In this document: piece by piece, positions 6,067 through 9,372 of the stretch
Layout: the number at the start of each line of letters is the position of its first letter
How positions within the stretch are numbered: the stretch's first letter is position 1
Assembly: GCA_030672255.1 (NCBI GenBank)
Contig: DAOVGU010000241.1
Location: 1 to 9,372 of the forward strand
DNA: 9,372 nucleotides
Origin: a bacterium
Lineage (GTDB): Bacteria; Ratteibacteria; UBA8468
Reading direction: 5' to 3'
The notes under the pieces: model-generated
Databases searched by the model: none
What the model saw: the letters and a program-made list of their open reading frames with translations, nothing else
What the model was told of the DNA's origin: nothing
Position numbers and translations under genes: made by a program

Positions 6067-7056
6067 ATGGATAGAGAGAAAGCATTGTCTCTAGCTTTAG
6101 AGCAGATTGAGAAGGATTTTGGAAAGGGCTCAATTATGAAGTTAGGAGAAAAGGGAGCAAAGGTAGAAATTGAGGCAATTCCTACCGGTGCTCTCTCCCT
6201 GGACCTGGCCATTGGAATCGGAGGAGTACCTCGGGGGAGAGTAGTAGAAATCTTTGGTCCAGAGTCCTCCGGTAAAACAACCCTTGTTCTTCATATCATT
6301 GCTGAAGCACAGAAGAGAAAGGGTGTAGCGGCTTTTATTGATGCCGAGCATGCTCTTGACCCTCAGTATACTGCCAAATTGGGAGTGAATTTAGAGGAAC
6401 TCTTGATTTCTCAGCCAGATACAGGAGAAGAGGCCTTGGAGATTGCCGATAGATTGATCAGAAGTAACTCCGTTGATGTTGTGGTGATTGATTCCGTAGC
6501 CGCTTTAGTGCCTAAGGTAGAACTGGAAGGAGAGATGGGACAGACTACGGTTGGGCTTCAGGCAAGGCTGATGTCCCATGCAATGCGAAAATTTACAGGT
6601 GGTATAAGTAAATCAAAAACATCTGCAATTTTTGTTAACCAGGTAAGAGAGAAGATTGGGGTAATGTTTGGAAATCCTGAGACTACTCCTGGTGGTAGAG
6701 CTCTTAAATTTTATGCTTCCGTCAGACTCAATATTAGAAGGATAGGCCAAATTAAGGTAGGAGATAACATCATCGGCAGTCGAACAAGGGTCAAGGTGGT
6801 GAAGAATAAGGTGGCTGCACCTTTCAGGCAGGCGGAATTTGATATTCTTTATAATCAGGGAATATCCAAAGAGGGATGCCTGCTTGATCTGGGTCTGGAA
6901 AATAAAATTATTGAAAAGAGAGGAATTTCCTTTTCTTATCAGGACAAGAGTCTGGGAAAAGGATATGAGAATGCGCGCGCTTACTTAAAAGGGAATCCAG
7001 AGGTAGCTAAAAAAGTTGAAGAAGAGATGAAGGCAAAATATGCAACCACAGATTAA
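6067..7056 (+). CDS. recA: Recombinase RecA
   Basis: The ATP-dependent DNA strand-exchange protein of homologous recombination and co-protease of the SOS response. The 329 residues contain Walker A GPESSGKT (64-71), the catalytic Glu in IDAEHALDP (Glu94), Walker B VVVIDSVAAL (138-147), the L1 region around 150-162, the L2 region NQVREKIGVMFGNPETTPGG (191-210), and the C-terminal domain up to about 325. GGAG at 6056-6059, 7 bases before ATG 6067, fixes the start. The protein lacks the long acidic tail of enterobacterial RecA and ends KAKYATTD; the final codons and TAA (7054-7056) lie in a CCACAGATTAACACAGAT-type sequence that looks like a dispersed repeat. In E. coli the tail restrains RecA activity, so its absence may matter. 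The gene is set off from thpR and htrA by repeat-filled gaps, so it may be transcribed on its own. Confidence 0.97.
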   Translation: MDREKALSLALEQIEKDFGKGSIMKLGEKGAKVEIEAIPTGALSLDLAIGIGGVPRGRVVEIFGPESSGKTTLVLHIIAEAQKRKGVAAFIDAEHALDPQYTAKLGVNLEELLISQPDTGEEALEIADRLIRSNSVDVVVIDSVAALVPKVELEGEMGQTTVGLQARLMSHAMRKFTGGISKSKTSAIFVNQVREKIGVMFGNPETTPGGRALKFYASVRLNIRRIGQIKVGDNIIGSRTRVKVVKNKVAAPFRQAEFDILYNQGISKEGCLLDLGLENKIIEKRGISFSYQDKSLGKGYENARAYLKGNPEVAKKVEEEMKAKYATTD

Positions 7057-7062
7057 CACAGA
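7044..7062. repeat. Probable dispersed-repeat fragment over the recA stop
   Basis: The stretch around ACCACAGATTAACACAGAT resembles a dispersed repeat with alternating CACAGAT units. This family recognition is from memory. The GGACGCAGAT arm upstream of recA has a similar look. It contains the recA stop codon. Confidence 0.4.
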
Positions 7063-7064
7063 TG

Positions 7065-7083
7065 CCCCGTATTAAATACGGGG
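7065..7083. repeat. 8-bp hairpin CCCCGTAT / ATACGGGG
   Basis: A perfect 8-base stem with a TAA loop, the first unit of the recA-htrA repeat mosaic. It has the same plan as the hairpin at 7132-7150 (CCCC-4 bases-TAA-4 bases-GGGG), but the four inner pairs differ in a compensating way. No T-run follows, so it is not a classical terminator. Confidence 0.7.
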
Positions 7084-7087
7084 GTCA

Positions 7088-7131
7088 TTCCTGCCCCTGC
7101 TTGCTGACTGCAGGGGTGAACTTAGCAGGAA
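7088..7131. repeat. Two-step hairpin TTCCTG / CAGGAA with inner CCCCTGC / GCAGGGG
   Basis: An outer stem (7088-7093 with 7126-7131) directly continues on its left side into an inner 7-base stem (7094-7100 with 7110-7116). The inner loop TTGCTGACT resembles the loop TCTCTGACT of the hairpin at 7154-7178, so the two are probably related copies. Confidence 0.65.
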
Positions 7132-7150
7132 CCCCTGATTAAATCAGGGG
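7132..7150. repeat. 8-bp hairpin CCCCTGAT / ATCAGGGG
   Basis: A perfect 8-base stem around a TAA loop, the sister of the hairpin at 7065-7083. The two differ at all four inner base pairs yet both pair fully, which favours selection for, or copying by, the folded form. Confidence 0.7.
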
Positions 7151-7153
7151 TAG

Positions 7154-7178
7154 ATTCCCGCTCTCTGACTGCGGGAAT
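7154..7178. repeat. 8-bp hairpin ATTCCCGC / GCGGGAAT
   Basis: A perfect 8-base stem (7154-7161 with 7171-7178) and a 9-base loop TCTCTGACT, followed by GAC. It belongs with the 7088-7131 unit by loop sequence and by its ATTCC(C/T)G-type stem. Confidence 0.7.
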
Positions 7179-7194
7179 GACAACGTATTCTGTC

Positions 7195-7214
7195 ATTCCT
7201 GCGAAAGCAGGAAT
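7195..7214. repeat. Hairpin with GAAA tetraloop, possible recA terminator
   Basis: ATTCCTGC (7195-7202), GAAA and GCAGGAAT (7207-7214) form a perfect 8-base stem closed by a stable GNRA-type loop. It follows TGTC, as other units of this family do. The next bases, CTCTTTCTT (7215-7223), are T-rich, so this is the best terminator candidate after recA, although the T-run is broken by C. Confidence 0.6.
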
Positions 7215-7224
7215 CTCTTTCTTA

Positions 7225-7279
7225 TGTAGTGGCAAAGTTTACTTTGCTTCATTTTAGCAGAGCAAGCTCTGCAACTACA
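7225..7279. repeat. Cruciform element TGTAGT...ACTACA with two inner hairpins
   Basis: The outer arms TGTAGT (7225-7230) and ACTACA (7274-7279) enclose two separate perfect hairpins: GCAAAG/CTTTGC (7232-7237 with 7242-7247) and GCAGAGC/GCTCTGC (7257-7263 with 7266-7272). The result is a three-way-junction shape about 55 bases long. This fold differs from the neighbouring families. Confidence 0.72.
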
Positions 7280-7284
7280 ATATA

Positions 7285-7328
7285 GAGATTGCCACGTCGT
7301 CCGCCTTAGGCGGACTCCTCGCAATGAC
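7285..7328. repeat. Palindromic element related to the one before recA
   Basis: GATTGCCAC at the left and CTCGCAATGAC at the right (7318-7328) are the same ends as in the 5943-6013 element. The inside is a different perfect hairpin, GTCCGCC-TTA-GGCGGAC (7299-7315). An ATG within its right end (7324) is in frame with htrA but is not the likely start. Confidence 0.72.
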
Positions 7329-7353
7329 GTCTGTCAGCGAAAAAGGAGAAGAG

Positions 7354-8859
7354 ATGGAAAAGAAAAGAATGTTGAAGAAATCTGTTCTTACAATAATTTT
7401 TATTGCCGGGTTAATCGCCGCCTTTAATCTTTCGGCAAAGTCTAAGTTAAGGGAGATAGTCCCCTTGAAAAATGTGGGTTTGTCTGCCGATGAGATAGGG
7501 GTAGGCAAGGAACTCTTTTCTCTCCAGGAATCCTTTGTAAATGTGGCCAAAAGTATAAAGCCGGCGGTTGTTCAGATCACTACGGAGAAAACGGTAACCC
7601 TGCGTTATTGGGACCCATTTGGCAATTTTGAGGAGTTCTTTCGTAGCCCATTCGAGGATTTCTTTGGCCAGCAGAGACCAGAAAAAAGAAAGGAATTTAA
7701 GCAGAAACAAAAAGGGCTTGGTTCTGGTTTTATTATTGACCCAAAAGGATACATTCTTACTAACAATCATGTCGTTGAGGGTGTCGATAAAATAATGGTG
7801 AAATTGTTAGGCAAGAAAAAGGAGTTGAAGGCTAAGGTTGTTGGCACAGACCGGAGGACTGATTTAGCCCTGCTTAAGGTTAAGGGGATAAAACCATTTC
7901 CTTCGATAAAGTTAGGCGATTCGGATAATATCCGTGTGGGAGAATGGGCAATTGCTATCGGTAATCCCTTTGGATTAGAGGAGACGGTTACAGTGGGAGT
8001 AATTAGCGCCAAAGGCAGAAGGGGTTTTGGTATCGGTCAATACGAGGATTTCATCCAGACCGATGCCTCAATTAATCCGGGAAATTCCGGTGGTCCCCTG
8101 GTCAACATTAAAGGAGAAGTAATCGGAATTAATACTTTCATTATTGCCCCTTCTGTTGCTTCCGGCATCGGTTTTGCCATTCCCATTAATATGACCAAGA
8201 ATGTTCTTGTTCAATTAAGGGAAAAGGGGAAGGTTGTTCGCGGTTGGCTGGGCATTATCATTCAACCATTAAGCGAAGAATTGGCTAAATCGTTTGGATT
8301 GAAGAAAGCTGAAGGAGTGCTTATTGGCGATGTGATGAAAAATAGTCCGGCAGAAAAAGGTGGTTTGAAAAGAGGAGATGTAATCATTCAATTAGAAAAA
8401 AAAGTGGTTAGAGAACCTTTGGAACTTCAGACTGCGGTTGCCGATACCTCCCCAGGCAGAATAGTTTCTGTAAAGATAATCAGAGAAAAAAAGGAGACGG
8501 TCTTAAAGATAAAGATTGGAGAGATGCCCGCCGAGAAAGAGCTTATTGCCGAAGAAGAAAAGGAAAGAGGTTCCTGGCGTGGACTGAAGGTAGAGGCAAT
8601 TACCGAAGATTTAATGAAAATGTTCAAAATGAGGGCAAGAGAGGGAGTTATTGTCAGCAATGTGGAGCCCGGCAGCCAGGCAGATGAAGCAGGAATAAGA
8701 AGAGGAGTAATAATCAAACAAATCAACCGCGAGAAAATAGAGAATATCACCGACTATCACAACATTATCAAAGGAATAAAGAAGAGACGGGATGCCATTT
8801 TACTTGTTCAAGAAGGTAGATATACCCGTTTTGTGATTCTGAAAGGTGAAAGAGATTGA
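7354..8859 (+). CDS. htrA: HtrA/DegP-type periplasmic serine protease with two PDZ domains
   Basis: An envelope quality-control protease that degrades misfolded exported proteins. GGAG at 7345-7348 places the start at ATG 7354, giving 501 residues; the in-frame ATG at 7324 lies in a repeat. Residues 1-8 are basic, followed by a hydrophobic signal or anchor (about 10-27) ending LSAKS. The trypsin-like domain (about 60-285) has the full triad: His139 in TNNHVVEG, Asp170 in RTDLALL and Ser245 in INPGNSGGPL. A long charged, Phe-rich loop (85-120) corresponds to the DegP LA loop. PDZ1 spans about 292-388 and PDZ2 about 407-499; PDZ2 has RRGVII where GDVI is usual. Export suggests an outer membrane or periplasm-like space. 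It lies between recA and recX and overlaps recX by 14 bases, so the two are probably co-transcribed. DegQ- or MucD-like naming is equally possible. Confidence 0.95.
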   Translation: MEKKRMLKKSVLTIIFIAGLIAAFNLSAKSKLREIVPLKNVGLSADEIGVGKELFSLQESFVNVAKSIKPAVVQITTEKTVTLRYWDPFGNFEEFFRSPFEDFFGQQRPEKRKEFKQKQKGLGSGFIIDPKGYILTNNHVVEGVDKIMVKLLGKKKELKAKVVGTDRRTDLALLKVKGIKPFPSIKLGDSDNIRVGEWAIAIGNPFGLEETVTVGVISAKGRRGFGIGQYEDFIQTDASINPGNSGGPLVNIKGEVIGINTFIIAPSVASGIGFAIPINMTKNVLVQLREKGKVVRGWLGIIIQPLSEELAKSFGLKKAEGVLIGDVMKNSPAEKGGLKRGDVIIQLEKKVVREPLELQTAVADTSPGRIVSVKIIREKKETVLKIKIGEMPAEKELIAEEEKERGSWRGLKVEAITEDLMKMFKMRAREGVIVSNVEPGSQADEAGIRRGVIIKQINREKIENITDYHNIIKGIKKRRDAILLVQEGRYTRFVILKGERD

Positions 8860-9319
8860 AGAAAGAGCAAGAAGGTATGCTTTTCGCCTATTGGGACACC
8901 GCCCCTATACGGAAAAGGAGATTAAAGATAAACTTTTCCATCAAGGTTTTGGAAAAGTAGCCGAGAAGATAGGAAAAAAGTTAAAAGAATTGCAGCTCAT
9001 TAATGATGAGCAATTTACTTTTTCCTATATAGAAATAAGGCTCTCTAAAAAACCAAAGGGTCGCTGGTTATTAACTCAGGAACTTCAGAGGAAAGGCGTT
9101 AATCCTGAAATTATTAAAAAAACCCTGGATAAGTTACTACCGAGGGAAAAGGAACTTTTTTTGGCCAAGCAACTGGCAAAAAAAAGAATAGGGGACTATC
9201 AATCTTTACATAAAGCACCAACAAAGCAGAGGCTTTATTTTTATTTGCGGGGTAGGGGTTTTGAAGAGGAGATTGTTGAGGAGGTAATTGAAGAAGTGGG
9301 GTCAGGTCTCAACATTTGA
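8846..9319 (+). CDS. recX: RecX-family regulator of RecA
   Basis: RecX binds RecA filaments and usually limits their activity. The 157-residue, helix-rich, basic protein shows the three tandem three-helix repeats of the family. Repeat 1 has YAFRLLGHRPYTEKEIKDKL (11-30), the (A/S)xRLLxxRxxSxxEL hallmark. Repeat 2 runs through INDEQFTFSYIEIRLSKKPKG (about 52-72) and LLTQELQRKGVNPEIIK. Repeat 3 ends in YFYLRGRGFEEEIVEEVIEE (131-150). The start is GTG 8846, inside the 3' end of htrA, giving a 14-base overlap and suggesting coupling; the Shine-Dalgarno is weak (GAAAG). The last codons, SGLNI and TGA (9317-9319), fall in the left arm of a 23-base inverted repeat and are probably repeat-derived. recX is separated from recA by htrA, whereas the two are commonly adjacent. 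Confidence 0.92.
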   Translation: MKEIEERARRYAFRLLGHRPYTEKEIKDKLFHQGFGKVAEKIGKKLKELQLINDEQFTFSYIEIRLSKKPKGRWLLTQELQRKGVNPEIIKKTLDKLLPREKELFLAKQLAKKRIGDYQSLHKAPTKQRLYFYLRGRGFEEEIVEEVIEEVGSGLNI

Positions 9320-9372
9320 CAAAATACACAGGTCTAAACACACGTAAAAATTTTGTCAAATGTTGAGACCTG
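9303..9372. repeat. Perfect 23-bp inverted repeat at the window end, likely mobile-element related
   Basis: Positions 9303-9325 (beginning CAGGTCTCAACATTTG) recur as an exact reverse complement at 9350-9372 around a 24-base centre. GGGGT before the left arm may continue the repeat, and the right arm is cut by the window edge. From memory, this motif resembles ends found near IS200/REP-associated (Y1) transposase genes in environmental genomes; no transposase is visible here. There is no T-run, so a terminator role is not evident. Confidence 0.82.

Noticed and set aside
7061..7330. CRISPR array between recA and htrA
   Set aside because: The units are different hairpins, not identical direct repeats with regular spacers, and no cas genes are nearby.
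7324..7353. ATG at 7324 as the htrA start
   Set aside because: It lies in the end of a palindromic repeat, has no ribosome binding site, and would put charged residues before a normal signal sequence; ATG 7354 has GGAG at good spacing.
9303..9372. Intrinsic terminator after recX
   Set aside because: The loop is long, the stem is not especially G+C-rich, and no T-run follows; it fits a mobile-element repeat better.

Overview
This is a bacterial window of moderate to low G+C with compact, co-directional genes. It resembles an uncultured, probably Gram-negative lineage: HtrA carries an export signal, and the gaps are filled with palindromic repeat families of the kind seen in many candidate-phylum genomes. 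That placement is an inference; no rRNA or other phylogenetic marker was compared.

Layout. Positions 1 to about 205 are the end of an insertion sequence, read on the minus strand. The first 23 codons of an IS4-type (DUF4372) transposase lie at 1-69, with a strong Shine-Dalgarno and the probable element terminus near 190-205. A tightly packed plus-strand run follows: a spore-photoproduct-lyase-like radical SAM protein (246-1565), queH (1562-2137), ilvB (2134-3801), ilvN (3893-4387), ilvC (4380-5366) and thpR (5363-5932). Most of these genes overlap by 4-8 bases, so they are probably one transcription unit. A second block holds recA (6067-7056), a two-PDZ HtrA/DegP protease (7354-8859) and recX (8846-9319, overlapping htrA by 14 bases).

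Function. IlvB and IlvN form acetolactate synthase, and IlvC carries out the next step of branched-chain amino-acid synthesis; ilvD and ilvE are not in the window. QueH completes queuosine in tRNA. ThpR is a 2H-family RNA cyclic phosphodiesterase. RecA and RecX are the recombinase and its modulator, here separated by an envelope protease.

Most distinctive pattern. Nearly all DNA not spent on genes is palindromic repeat: one element between ilvB and ilvN, two nested ones between thpR and recA, a mosaic of at least seven hairpins between recA and htrA, and a perfect 23-base inverted repeat after recX. The repeats run right up to the genes. The stop codons of thpR and recX lie inside inverted-repeat arms, the recA stop lies in a sequence that looks like another dispersed repeat, and the ilvN start region lies at the edge of an element. 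Other points of interest are a probably NADH-using ketol-acid reductoisomerase, a radical SAM enzyme that appears to lack the catalytic cysteine of true spore photoproduct lyases, and a possible hybrid promoter made by the insertion-sequence end. I see no clearly new multi-gene defence or mobile system.
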